Source: Streptomyces rugosispiralis
Lineage (GTDB): Bacteria; Actinomycetota; Actinomycetes; Streptomycetales; Streptomycetaceae
Reading direction: 5' to 3'
Assembly (NCBI RefSeq): GCF_024505145.1
Contig: NZ_JANIAA010000014.1
Location: 124,001 to 188,000, forward strand
Length of the DNA stretch: 64,000 nucleotides
Position numbers and translations under genes: made by a program. Of the stretch, positions 26,871 to 35,369 are shown one piece after another; position 1 is the first letter of the stretch, and every line of letters begins with the position of its first letter. The notes beneath the pieces are model-generated. The model had not been told where the DNA came from. It ran no database searches and worked only from the letters and a program-made list of their open reading frames with translations.

Positions 26871-27989
26871 CTACGTCCGGAGCACGTCGTGGGGCAGGTT
26901 CACCGGGTGCAGGAGCCAGGTGAAGGTGCCGAAGCCCGCGGGGTCGGTCAGCTCCGCGGCCTCGCCCGCCGCGCTGAGGGCGCGGACGTAGCCGGTGGGG
27001 TCGGTGGAGGCCAGGGCGAGCGGGGGACGGCGGGCGTCGACGCCCAGGGCGCGCAGGGCCTCGCGCTGGGTCATCAGCCCGGCGCCGGGTCCGGCCGCGG
27101 CAGCGGCCGCGGCGGTGGACGCGGTGGACGCGGCGGCGGATGCGGCCGCCGGGGCGGTGGACGTGCCCGTCGCGGCGGTGGACGCCGCCGTCGCGGCGGC
27201 GCACGCGTCCATCGCGACATGCGCCGTCAGATCGCAGGAGCCGTCGGGGACGGGCCGGACCTCGCGCCCCTCGCGGAAGCCGGTGAGCGTGCCGAAGGGG
27301 GGCCGGGTGGCGCGTTCGTGGGCGTAGTCGACGGCGACCGCGAGGCCCGCCCGCAGGGAGCCGACGGCCCGCGCCCAGACCGCGTCGCGCGGATGTCCGA
27401 TCTCGGCGCGCAGCCCCGGTTCGGCGCCCGCCAGGGGCCACCAGCGGGCCAGCCAGGCCGCGTCCTCGCCGTCCACCGGGCCGCCCAGCCGCTCGGTGCC
27501 GTCCGGGGAGGCGAGATCCACCTCGACCCGGCGGGGCACGCCGTCCGCGTCGGTCTCGGCCACGTCCACGGGCACGTTGTCGAGCCACTCATTGGCGAAC
27601 AGCAGCCCCGCGCACCCCTCCGGCGGGGCGTCGAGCCAGATGATCCGCCCGTCCAGGCCCGCCGGCCGCTCCGCCCGCTCCACCGCGTACGGACGCAGCC
27701 GCCGGCCCAGCCCGTGCGGCAGACCGGGGGCCAGCGCGAGCACCCGGGTGAGCAACTCGCCGCGGCCGGCGCCCAGGTCCACCAGCGCCACCTCGGCGGG
27801 GCGCCCCAGCGCCTCGTCCACCCGGCACAGCAACTCCGCGACCGCCCGCGCGAACAGCGGTGAGGCATGCACCGACGTACGGAAATGCCCGGCCGGGCCC
27901 TCCGGGCGGCGGAAGAAGCCGCCCCCTCCGTACAGCGCGCGTTCGGCCGCCGTACGCCATCCGCTCCACTCATGCTTCTCACTCGCCAC
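26871..27989 (-). CDS. MidA-type SAM-dependent methyltransferase
   Basis: 372-aa class I methyltransferase of the DUF185/MidA family (NDUFAF7-like, which in mitochondria methylates an Arg of the complex I 49-kDa subunit). Motif I is VDLGAGRGELLTRVL (about 70-84). FANEWLDNVPVD is the family-specific Glu/Asn motif. A Ala/Thr/Ser-rich insert (about 265-305) is low complexity. It stands directly upstream of the nuoD gene, whose product is the homologue of the mitochondrial substrate. GTG 27989 lacks an SD; TAGCGT ends 6 nt upstream. Confidence 0.82.
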   Translation of the reverse strand: MASEKHEWSGWRTAAERALYGGGGFFRRPEGPAGHFRTSVHASPLFARAVAELLCRVDEALGRPAEVALVDLGAGRGELLTRVLALAPGLPHGLGRRLRPYAVERAERPAGLDGRIIWLDAPPEGCAGLLFANEWLDNVPVDVAETDADGVPRRVEVDLASPDGTERLGGPVDGEDAAWLARWWPLAGAEPGLRAEIGHPRDAVWARAVGSLRAGLAVAVDYAHERATRPPFGTLTGFREGREVRPVPDGSCDLTAHVAMDACAAATAASTAATGTSTAPAAASAAASTASTAAAAAAAGPGAGLMTQREALRALGVDARRPPLALASTDPTGYVRALSAAGEAAELTDPAGFGTFTWLLHPVNLPHDVLRT

Positions 27990-28080
27990 ACCGACACGCT
28001 ATGCGGAGTGGTCTCCACCTTGGGGAGTAGGGCCGGGGGTCGCGGATCGCCCCTCGGGCTGACCCGGGAGGGGTCCGGCG

Positions 28081-29295
28081 ATGCCTACGCTGGGTGACGT
28101 GCAGCGCCTCTACGAATTTCTCCGCAGGCATCCGACAGGGGTGGACACCTTCTGGGCCGTCCTCCTTGTCGCTTCCGGGTTCCTGTGGCTCGTGGAGGCG
28201 TCGCTGGGCCGGGGCTCCCGCGTCGCGGGCGTGCCGATCGTCCTGGCGCTGGGGGCGACGATCGCGCTGCGCCGCCGGGCCCCCGAGAAGATGCTGGTGC
28301 TCGCCATCCTGTGCGGTCTCGCCCAGATGGCCGGGAACGTCCAGCCCAATGTGGCCGACTTCGCCATGCTGGTGATCGTCTACACGGTGGCGGTCGCCTC
28401 CTCGCGCCCGGCCTCCCGCTTCGCGCTGGGCGTGGCGATCAGCGCCGCCCCCCTCGCCACCCTCCGCTGGCCGCACTCCCAGCAGGGCTGGTGGGAGGAC
28501 GTGGTCTCGGCGGTCTTCGTCTGCATCCCCTTCGTGCTGGCCTGGGTGCTCGGCGACTCGATCCGCACCCGCCGCGCCTACTACGCGCAGTTGGAGGAGC
28601 GGGCCGCCCGGCTGGAGAAGGAGCGCGAGGCGCAGTCGAAGGTCGCGGTGGCCGCCGAGCGCGCCCGGATCGCGCGGGAGCTGCACGATGTCGTGGCGCA
28701 CAACGTGTCGGTGATGGTGGTGCAGGCGGACGGCGCCGCGTACGTCCTGGACTCCTCGCCCGAGCAGACCCGGCAGGCGCTGGAGACGATCTCCGGCACC
28801 GGCCGCCAGGCGCTCGCCGAGATGCGGCGGCTGCTGGGCGTGTTGCGCACCGGGGAGCCGGGCGAGGAGAACGACTACGTCCCGCAGCCGGACGTCGAGC
28901 AGATCGACGAGCTCGTGGAGCAGGTGCGCGGCGCCGGGCTCCCGGTGGACTTCAAGGTCGTGGGCAGTCCGCGCCAGCTCCCCAGCGGGGTCGAGCTGAC
29001 CGCGTACCGCATCGTGCAGGAGGCGCTCACCAACACCCGTAAGCACGGCGGCCCGGACGTGGGCGCGAGCGTCCGCCTCACCTACTTCGACGACGGGCTC
29101 GGGCTGCTGGTCGAGGACGACGGGCGGGGTGCGCAGCGCGAGATGTACGAGGACGGCGGCGCGGACGGCAGCGGCCATGGTCTGATCGGGATGCGGGAGC
29201 GCGTCGGCATGGTGGGCGGCACGCTCGACGCGGGCCCGCGACCGGGCGGCGGCTTCCGGATCAGTGCGCTGCTGCCGCTCAAGCCGGTTCGTTGA
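28081..29295 (+). CDS. NarL-type sensor histidine kinase (HisKA_3)
   Basis: 404-aa membrane sensor. About five hydrophobic segments (residues 24-160) without a large extracellular domain suggest sensing in or at the membrane. A coiled linker leads to the HisKA_3 dimerisation domain with ARIARELHDVVAHNVSVM; His202 is the likely phosphorylation site. The HATPase region has NTRKHGG (N box), VEDDGRG and GHGLIGMRERV. GGGAGGGG precedes ATG 28081. It partners with the adjacent response regulator; the signal is unknown. Confidence 0.92.
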   Translation: MPTLGDVQRLYEFLRRHPTGVDTFWAVLLVASGFLWLVEASLGRGSRVAGVPIVLALGATIALRRRAPEKMLVLAILCGLAQMAGNVQPNVADFAMLVIVYTVAVASSRPASRFALGVAISAAPLATLRWPHSQQGWWEDVVSAVFVCIPFVLAWVLGDSIRTRRAYYAQLEERAARLEKEREAQSKVAVAAERARIARELHDVVAHNVSVMVVQADGAAYVLDSSPEQTRQALETISGTGRQALAEMRRLLGVLRTGEPGEENDYVPQPDVEQIDELVEQVRGAGLPVDFKVVGSPRQLPSGVELTAYRIVQEALTNTRKHGGPDVGASVRLTYFDDGLGLLVEDDGRGAQREMYEDGGADGSGHGLIGMRERVGMVGGTLDAGPRPGGGFRISALLPLKPVR

Positions 29296-29315
29296 GCCAC
29301 CGGTTCGTTGAGCCA
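29284..29315 (+). repeat. Perfect 16-bp tandem duplication across the kinase stop
   Basis: CCGGTTCGTTGAGCCA is present at 29284-29299 and 29300-29315; the first copy contains the TGA of the kinase gene. Confidence 0.9.
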
Positions 29316-29369
29316 TCTGATAGATGCTGTAGGCCGGCTGCCAGGCCAGAGGGAAGGGACCCGTCCGGG

Positions 29370-30056
29370 ATGTCGATCCGCGTCATGCTCGTCGATGACC
29401 AAGTGCTGCTGCGCACCGGCTTCCGGATGGTGCTCGCGGCCCAGCCCGATATGGAGGTCGTCGCCGAGGCGGGCGACGGGGTGGAGGCGCTGCGGGTGCT
29501 GCGCTCCACCGAGGTGGACGTCGTCCTGATGGACGTCCGGATGCCCAGGCTGGACGGGGTGGAGGCGACCCGGCGGATATGTGAGCAGGAGGGCGCGCCG
29601 AAGGTCATCATCCTGACCACGTTCGACCTGGACGAGTACGCCTTCTCCGCGCTCAAGGCCGGGGCCGGCGGCTTCATGCTCAAGGATGTGCCGCCGGGTG
29701 AGCTGCTCGCGGCGATCCGCGCGGTGCACAGCGGTGACGCGGTGGTCGCGCCCAGCACGACGCGCCGGCTGCTGGACCGGTTCGCGCCAATGCTGCCGGG
29801 CGGCGGCTCCGGGGGCCGGGTCCGCCCGGAGCTGGACCGGCTCACCGACCGGGAGCGCGAGGTGGTGCTGCTGGTCGCGCAGGGCCTGTCGAACAGCGAG
29901 ATCGCGGCACGGCTGGTGCTGTCCGAGGCGACCGTGAAGACCCATGTCGGCCGCATCCTCACCAAGTTGGAGCTGCGGGACCGGGTGCAGGTGGTGGTGA
30001 TGGCCTACGAGACCGGACTGGTCCGGGCCGGGGGGTCGGCGGGACCGGCCCGCTGA
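29370..30056 (+). CDS. NarL/LuxR-type response regulator
   Basis: 228-aa DNA-binding regulator. The receiver domain (about 1-120) has the acidic pair DD (9-10), phospho-acceptor Asp55 (VLMDVRMP) and Lys in GFMLKDVPP. The C-terminal LuxR HTH (LTDREREVVLLVAQGLSNSE to VKTHVGRIL) is complete. It lies 74 bp after the kinase with GGAAGGG about 12 nt before ATG 29370. Targets unknown. Confidence 0.93.
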   Translation: MSIRVMLVDDQVLLRTGFRMVLAAQPDMEVVAEAGDGVEALRVLRSTEVDVVLMDVRMPRLDGVEATRRICEQEGAPKVIILTTFDLDEYAFSALKAGAGGFMLKDVPPGELLAAIRAVHSGDAVVAPSTTRRLLDRFAPMLPGGGSGGRVRPELDRLTDREREVVLLVAQGLSNSEIAARLVLSEATVKTHVGRILTKLELRDRVQVVVMAYETGLVRAGGSAGPAR

Positions 30057-30184
30057 GGCGGCGTCCTTCACGTCGAGGCGGCGTCCTTACGGGCGGCGCG
30101 ACCGTCTTACGGGCGGCGCGACCGTCTTACGGGCCGCGACAGTCCTACGGTTGGCGCGACCGCCTTACGGTCGCAGCGGTCGCC
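30055..30184. repeat. Degenerate 20-bp tandem repeat array after the response regulator
   Basis: From the response-regulator stop onward, a 14-bp GAGGCGGCGTCCTT pair (30055-30068, 30075-30088) grades into about five 18-20-bp units of the form TCTTACGGGCGGCGCGACCG ending near 30184. The array fills most of the gap between two convergent genes. Confidence 0.75.
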
Positions 30185-30204
30185 TTGCCGTTCGTCCCGC
30201 CGTC

Positions 30205-30552
30205 CTACCGTGTGTCCTCGCCGTTCTGTGGCCGCTCGCGCAGGACCAGGTCGAGCAGTCCGGGGAAGCGGTGGTCGAACTCGGGGCGGCGCAGCCGGTT
30301 GACCCGCTTGGGGCCCAGGTCGCGCTGCTCGATCAGACCGGCCGCGCGCAGCACCGAGAAGTGGTGGCTGAGGGCCGCCTTGCCCACGGGGACGTCGAAG
30401 GTGCCGCAGGCGTGCTCCCAGTCGGCCGCCGTGGCGAGTTCGCGGACCAGTTGGAGCCGTACGGGGTCGGCGAGCGCCGCGAGCGCGGTCTGCACGGGGA
30501 CGTCGTCGGGGTGGGTGTGGCGCGGCGCGGACCGGTGGCTTCGGTTGCTCAT
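30205..30552 (-). CDS. ArsR-family transcriptional regulator
   Basis: 115-aa winged-helix repressor. The core is LADPVRLQLVRELATAADWEH, then GKAALSHHFSVLRAAGLIEQ, the recognition helix region. The Cys in HACGTFD is at a place where metal ArsR proteins sometimes have ligands, but no CxC metal motif is present, so a non-metal ligand is likely. GGAGGAG precedes ATG 30552. The 78-bp gap to the next minus-strand gene upstream in coordinates holds a possible promoter only. Confidence 0.88.
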   Translation of the reverse strand: MSNRSHRSAPRHTHPDDVPVQTALAALADPVRLQLVRELATAADWEHACGTFDVPVGKAALSHHFSVLRAAGLIEQRDLGPKRVNRLRRPEFDHRFPGLLDLVLRERPQNGEDTR

Positions 30553-30630
30553 CGCCGCTCCTCCGCCGCTCGCTGCTCCGGTTCCGACCGCGTTCACTGT
30601 GCGGTGAACATTTTAGGCGGGGCCGGCGCC

Positions 30631-31713
30631 CTAGCGCAGAACGCTCTCCAGGAAGTCGCTGCCCAGCCGGGCGACCGACGGCAGGTCGAGCTGGTGCAGC
30701 ACATAGCGGCCGCGGCGGCGGGTGGTGAGCAGACCGGCCTTCTTCAGCACGGCGATATGGCGGGAGACCTCCGGGGGCGTGATGCCGTACGACTCGGAGA
30801 GCTCACCGGTGGTGTGCGGGCCGCGGGCCAGGGTGCGGCACAGCCGCATCCGCATCGGGTGGGCCAGGGCCTCGAGGCGGCGCTGGACGAGCTCCAGGGC
30901 GGCGGGCGGGGGCAGCTCGGGCGTGGCGACCGGGTACTGGATCACCGGGCGCCAGCCGGGGGCGTGCAGGACGATGAGGTGCGGCCAGCCGAAGGCGGTC
31001 GGGATGAAGGTGACGCCGTCGCCGTACGCCGTCGTACGGCCGCCCGCCAGCTTGTCGACCAGGATGCTGTCCCCGTCCGCCGAAAGCGACAGCGCGGCGG
31101 AGGCCGCCGCCAGCGCCTCCGCGAGCCCCTTGCGCTGGAGCAGCTCGGCCTTGTGGCGGGCGTCGGCGGCCAGCTGGATCCGCACCCGCCGCCAGGTGTC
31201 GGCGAAGAACGCCTGGTCGCAGTCCTCCAGCAGCCGTCGCAGCCAGACCCGCAGCCCGTCCGGGTCCTCCAGCATGCGGTCGGTGAAGGCCGCCTGCCGC
31301 GGCCCCCGGGCGGCCGCCATCTCGCGGACCCGGGCCCGTTCGTCCGCGTCCACCAGCGGCGAGGGGGTGTGCCGGGTGTACGAGGTGGAGCAGGCGATCT
31401 CGAAGGCGGCCGCCACGAACGTCTCGTCGTCGATCCGGTCCAGCGCGTCCAGCTCCTCGGCGAGCGTCGCCCCGGGGGCGGCCGGGAGCAGCAGATCGGA
31501 GCGGGCGGTGCGCCACAGGAAGTCCGCCTCGCAGAGCCGGTCCGCCAGGTCCGGCTTGAGCGCCGAGGCGGTGGCGGTGGCCCAGCCGTGCAGCCCGGGG
31601 TGGTGGCCGGGCTCGGACAGCACATGGAGCGCGGCGCCCAGCTCGGCGAGCGGGGACGGGCTGAAGACGATGCGCTCGGGCGGCAGCCCGGCGATGTCGA
31701 TGACATTGGCCAT
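30631..31713 (-). CDS. DUF5937-type regulator with C-terminal ArsR winged helix
   Basis: 360 aa. The N-terminal ~240 residues (FSPSPLAELGAALHVLSEP, WATATASALKPDLADRL) form the DUF5937 sensor-like domain seen in actinobacterial regulators. The C-terminus is an ArsR HTH (LEALAHPMRMRLCRTLARGP, ITPPEVSRHIAVLKKAGLL). It probably binds the palindrome 40 bp upstream of its start and represses itself and the small divergent gene; ligand unknown. ATG 31713 has only a weak GGGGTC ahead. Confidence 0.82.
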   Translation of the reverse strand: MANVIDIAGLPPERIVFSPSPLAELGAALHVLSEPGHHPGLHGWATATASALKPDLADRLCEADFLWRTARSDLLLPAAPGATLAEELDALDRIDDETFVAAAFEIACSTSYTRHTPSPLVDADERARVREMAAARGPRQAAFTDRMLEDPDGLRVWLRRLLEDCDQAFFADTWRRVRIQLAADARHKAELLQRKGLAEALAAASAALSLSADGDSILVDKLAGGRTTAYGDGVTFIPTAFGWPHLIVLHAPGWRPVIQYPVATPELPPPAALELVQRRLEALAHPMRMRLCRTLARGPHTTGELSESYGITPPEVSRHIAVLKKAGLLTTRRRGRYVLHQLDLPSVARLGSDFLESVLR

Positions 31714-31751
31714 GACCCCATGGTGCGGGGAGCCCCGGCCCGGCGTCCCCT

Positions 31752-31774
31752 CGTTTGACGTCCATCGTCAAACG
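31752..31774. promoter_or_regulatory. Perfect 9-bp-arm palindrome, likely ArsR/DUF5937 operator
   Basis: CGTTTGACG-TCCAT-CGTCAAACG lies between the divergent starts at 31713 (minus) and 31813 (plus). Its size and spacing fit a winged-helix dimer operator. Confidence 0.7.
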
Positions 31775-31812
31775 GCGTGACCGGCGCCCCGGGCCGGGCG
31801 GACGGTCGAGCC

Positions 31813-32157
31813 ATGTCCCTCACCGAGCAGTACGCACTCGACCTGTACCGGGCCGCCCAGCGCGGCGAAGCCGCCCCGCCCGCACCGGGCCGGCACGACT
31901 GGCGCACCCTCCGGGAGCTGCGGGAGTACCGCGACTTCCGGGCCGTGGTGGCGGGCCGCCCGGTCCGCCGCGGCGGCCGCCATGGCCGCCTTACGGACGC
32001 CCTGCGCTCCGTAAGGGCGATCCGGGAGGTGTTCGCGCGGCGCCGGTCAGCCGTCCCCGTCCGTGAGCTCGCGGACCGCCATGAGTTCCCGGGCGCGGTC
32101 GAGGAAGGCGTTGGCCGCGGCCGTGACGTCGTCGGCCGTCCACTCGAGTGCGGATGA
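31813..32157 (+). CDS. Small hypothetical protein, 3' end overlapping the opposite gene
   Basis: 114-aa basic protein (MSLTEQYALDLYRAAQRGEA) of no recognised family; the first ~60 residues look like a conserved Streptomyces small protein, including LRELREYRDFRAVV. The last 111 bp overlap the 3' end of the threonine-aldolase-like gene on the other strand, so the true C-terminus may have been extended by loss of an earlier stop. It is divergent from the DUF5937 regulator and shares its palindrome. No good SD; start uncertain. Confidence 0.5.
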   Translation: MSLTEQYALDLYRAAQRGEAAPPAPGRHDWRTLRELREYRDFRAVVAGRPVRRGGRHGRLTDALRSVRAIREVFARRRSAVPVRELADRHEFPGAVEEGVGRGRDVVGRPLECG

Positions 32158-33318
32158 GGCGACCGTCAGCTCCGTCATGGCCAGGCCGGGCGGCCCCGGC
32201 TCCCGCCAGCGACGGAACAGCACCGTCCGGGTCTCCTCCGCCAGCCGCACCCCCGCCTCGTCCAGCACCGCCGCCGGATACGGCAGCCACACCTGGAACT
32301 GGTGGGTGTGCGGCACCTCCGGGTGCACCCGGGACCACCCCACCCCCGCGGCCGTGAACGCCGTCCGCAGCGCCTCGGCCACGACCCGCGCGTGCGCCAC
32401 GTACGACGGCAGCCTCGGCAGCTCGCGGTCCAGGCCGTCCAGCGCGGCCAGCGCCACCGGCCACTGCTGGAAGAGCTGGCCGCCGTACCGGTGGCGCCAC
32501 GCCCTGGCCTCGGTCACCAGGGTCTCGGGCCCGGCCAGCGCCGCTCCCGAGAGGCCGCCGAGCGACTTGTAGAAGGACACGTAGACGGAGTCCGCCAGGG
32601 CCGCGATCTCCGGCAGCTCCCGGCCGAAGTGCGCCGTGCACTCCCACAGCCGCGCCCCGTCGAAGTGCACCACCGCGTCCCGCTCCCGGGCCGCCGCCAC
32701 GGCCGCGACCAGCTCGTCCCACTCGGGCAGCACGAATCCGGCGTCGCGCAGCGGGAGTTCGAGGGCGAGGGTGCCGAACGGCTCGTCCAGGCCCCGGATC
32801 TCCTCTGCCGTGGGCGGCCGCGGCTCGCTCGTCGGACGCACCGCGCGCAGCCCGCTCACCGTCAGATACGCGTCCCGCTCATGCATGTCCAGATGGGCCA
32901 GCGGATGCAGCGCCACCACCGGACTGCCGGTCCGCCCCGCCCAGGAGCGCAGCGCGACCTGCTGCGCCATGGTGCCGGTGGGAAAGAACGCGGCGGCCTC
33001 CATGCCGAGCAGCTCGGCGACCCGCCGCTCGAGCTCCTCGACGATGCCGCCGCCGTAGATGTCCACCCAGCCGTCCCCGTCGTACGACGCGGTGTCGGCC
33101 GTAAGGGCGGTCGTGAGGGCGGCCAGCCGCTCGGCGATCCGCACCTCGGCGGGCCCGCGCGCGAGCGTCCGCTCGGCGCCGTGCCAGGCCGCGAGGCGGC
33201 GCGCCCGCGCGGCCCGTTCCGTCTCGCCGTCCGTGCCGCCCGTGCCGTCCATCTCGTCCGCCTCGTCCGTCCCGTCCGTCCCGCCCGTCCCGTCCGTCCC
33301 GTCCGTCCTGTCCGTCAT
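32047..33318 (-). CDS. Threonine aldolase-like PLP enzyme
   Basis: 423-aa fold-type I PLP enzyme of the beta-eliminating lyase/low-specificity threonine aldolase group. FFPTGTMAQQVAL, HFDGARLWECTAHFGR (PLP Asp) and SFYKSLGGLSGAAL (PLP Lys) are present. It probably cleaves threonine-type beta-hydroxy amino acids to glycine and an aldehyde; exact substrate unknown. The first ~30 residues are Gly/Thr/Asp repeats encoded by a GGACGGGAC-type microsatellite, so the real start may be ATG 33252 or later. Convergent overlap with the small gene at 31813. Confidence 0.8.
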   Translation of the reverse strand: MTDRTDGTDGTGGTDGTDEADEMDGTGGTDGETERAARARRLAAWHGAERTLARGPAEVRIAERLAALTTALTADTASYDGDGWVDIYGGGIVEELERRVAELLGMEAAAFFPTGTMAQQVALRSWAGRTGSPVVALHPLAHLDMHERDAYLTVSGLRAVRPTSEPRPPTAEEIRGLDEPFGTLALELPLRDAGFVLPEWDELVAAVAAARERDAVVHFDGARLWECTAHFGRELPEIAALADSVYVSFYKSLGGLSGAALAGPETLVTEARAWRHRYGGQLFQQWPVALAALDGLDRELPRLPSYVAHARVVAEALRTAFTAAGVGWSRVHPEVPHTHQFQVWLPYPAAVLDEAGVRLAEETRTVLFRRWREPGPPGLAMTELTVASSALEWTADDVTAAANAFLDRARELMAVRELTDGDG

Positions 33319-33465
33319 GAGCTGATCATGTCGCACGTCTGTCCGTCGGACCACAGAGTTGTCCACAGGCCCGGACGTGCGGCCAAACCCCCCGGAAACA
33401 CTCGCGTAGCATGGCGGGGAATCGTCCGGTACCCCCCGAGGACTGGAACGGAAGGCCGTTGCCGC

Positions 33466-34401
33466 GTGAACGCTCAACCACTGCCTGAGCCGCAGGACCG
33501 ACCTGCCCGGCTCACCGTCGGGGTCGTCGGCGCGGGCCGCGTCGGCCCGGCCCTCGCCGCCTCGCTGAGACTGGCCGGGCACCGCCCGGTCGCCGCGTCC
33601 GGTGTCTCCGACGCCTCCGTGCGCCGGGCCGCCGCGCTGCTTCCCGAAGTCCCCATCGTGCCGCCCTCCGAGGTGCTGGCGCGGGCCGAGCTGGTGCTGC
33701 TCACCGTCCCCGACGACGCCCTGCCCGAGCTGGTCGGCGGCCTCGCCGAAACCGGCGCGGTGCGCCCCGGCCAGCTGCTGGTGCACACCTCCGGCCGGTA
33801 CGGCGTCAGCGTGCTGGAGCCCGCGCTGCGGGCCGGTGCGCTGCCGCTCGCGCTGCACCCCGTCATGACCTTCACCGGCACCTCGGTGGACGTCCAGCGG
33901 CTGGCCGGCTGCTCCTTCGGCGTCACCGCTCCCGAGGAGCTGCGGCTGGCGGCCGAGGCGCTGGTCATCGAGATGGGCGGGGAGCCCGAGTGGATCGCGG
34001 AGGAGTCCCGTCCGCTCTACCACGCCGCCCTCGCCATCGGCGCCAACCACCTCACCACGCTGGTCGCCCAGTCCCTGGAGCTGCTGCGCGCGTCCGGGGT
34101 CGAGGCCCCCGACCGGATGCTCGGCCCCCTCCTCGGCGCCGCGCTGGACAACGCGCTGCGCAGCGGCGACGCCGCGCTCACCGGTCCGGTCGCGCGCGGC
34201 GACGCGGGCACGGTGGCCGCCCATGTGGCCGAGCTGCGGCGGCACGCCCCGCACGCCGTGGCCGGCTATCTGGCCATGGCCCGTACGACCGCGGACCGGG
34301 CGCTCGCGCACGGTCTGCTCAAGCCGGAGCTCGCCGAGGACCTGCTGGGCGTGCTCTCGGACGTGACCGACGCACGGGGCCGGGGAGGTAGTGAGGCATG
34401 A
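33466..34401 (+). CDS. Rossmann-like plus DUF2520 protein
   Basis: 311-aa cytoplasmic dehydrogenase-like protein: N-terminal NAD(P)-type Rossmann motif VGVVGAGRVGPALA (about 18-31), then a DUF2520 helical domain (LYHAALAIGANHLTTLVAQSLE). Family members always precede panC in actinobacteria, suggesting a role in pantothenate/CoA synthesis, possibly as a ketopantoate-reductase-like enzyme (inference). GGAAGG stands 10 nt before GTG 33466. Its TGA overlaps the panC ATG by 4 bp. Confidence 0.82.
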   Translation: MNAQPLPEPQDRPARLTVGVVGAGRVGPALAASLRLAGHRPVAASGVSDASVRRAAALLPEVPIVPPSEVLARAELVLLTVPDDALPELVGGLAETGAVRPGQLLVHTSGRYGVSVLEPALRAGALPLALHPVMTFTGTSVDVQRLAGCSFGVTAPEELRLAAEALVIEMGGEPEWIAEESRPLYHAALAIGANHLTTLVAQSLELLRASGVEAPDRMLGPLLGAALDNALRSGDAALTGPVARGDAGTVAAHVAELRRHAPHAVAGYLAMARTTADRALAHGLLKPELAEDLLGVLSDVTDARGRGGSEA

Positions 34402-35369
34402 GCCCGAGGCTGTGGACCAAGGCGCTTCCAGGGGAGCCGGATGTGGAGCTGTTCCGTCATCGCCGGGAGCTGGACGCGGCGCTCGCCCACTTCGCCGTGC
34501 CGGGGCGCACGGCCGTCGTGATGACCATGGGCGCGCTGCACGACGGGCACGCCTCGCTTATCCGCGCCGCCCGCGCCCGGGTGGGCGCCAAGGGCATGGT
34601 GACCGTCACCGTCTTCGTCAATCCGCTGCAGTTCGGCGCGGGCGAGGACCTCGACCGCTATCCGCGCACCCTCGACGCCGACCTCGAGGTCGCGGCCGAG
34701 GCGGGCGCGGACATCGTCTTCGCCCCCACCGCCGAGGAGGTCTACCCGGGCGGTGAGCCGGGCGTCCGGATCACCGCCGGGACCCTCGGCGAGCGCTATG
34801 AGGGCGCCTCGCGCCCCGGCCACTTCGACGGGATGCTCACCGTCGTCGCCAAGCTGCTCCATCTCACCCGTCCCGATATCGCCTTCTTCGGCGAGAAGGA
34901 CGCCCAGCAGCTCTCGCTGGTCCGCCGGATGGCCCGCGACCTGAACTTCCCCGTGGAGATCGTCGGCGTCCCCACCGTCCGGGAGGGCGACGGGCTCGCC
35001 CTCTCCAGCCGTAACCGCTATCTGACGGCCGAGGAGCGGGACACCGCGCTGGCCCTGTCCCGCGCGCTGTTCGCGGGGCGCGACGCGGGGCTGCTGGCGG
35101 CCGGGGAGGGCGCGGCCGGGGCCGAGGAGCACGAGCTCATACGGGTCGCGTCGCCCGCCGCGGTGCGGTCCGCGGCGCGGGCGGTGCTCGACGAGGCGGC
35201 GGGGTTCGAACCGCCGCTCGTCCTGGACTATCTGGGCCTGGTCGACCCCGTCGACTTCACCGAGGTCTCCGACGGACACACCGGCGAGGCCGTGCTGGCC
35301 GTCGCCGCCAAGGTCGGCGCCACCCGCCTGATAGACAACATCCGCCTGTGGATCGGAGCCGCCCGATGA
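34398..35369 (+). CDS. panC: Pantoate-beta-alanine ligase
   Basis: Condenses pantoate and beta-alanine with ATP to pantothenate; 323 aa, cytoplasmic. Motifs: MTMGALHDGHASLIR (HIGH-like), VFVNPLQFGAGEDLDRYPRT and SSRNRYLT (KMSKS-like). Starts with ATGA overlap to the preceding gene and ends with ATGA overlap to nadB. Somewhat longer than E. coli PanC (283 aa) because of an N-terminal extension and an Ala/Gly/Glu loop near residue 235. Confidence 0.95.
   Translation: MSPRLWTKALPGEPDVELFRHRRELDAALAHFAVPGRTAVVMTMGALHDGHASLIRAARARVGAKGMVTVTVFVNPLQFGAGEDLDRYPRTLDADLEVAAEAGADIVFAPTAEEVYPGGEPGVRITAGTLGERYEGASRPGHFDGMLTVVAKLLHLTRPDIAFFGEKDAQQLSLVRRMARDLNFPVEIVGVPTVREGDGLALSSRNRYLTAEERDTALALSRALFAGRDAGLLAAGEGAAGAEEHELIRVASPAAVRSAARAVLDEAAGFEPPLVLDYLGLVDPVDFTEVSDGHTGEAVLAVAAKVGATRLIDNIRLWIGAAR

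Noticed and set aside
26434..26991. Proline/glycine-rich frames encoded by the 18-bp minisatellite
   Set aside because: The open frames come from the repeat period being a multiple of three; no start signal or homology, and nuoD's start is well defined at 26516.
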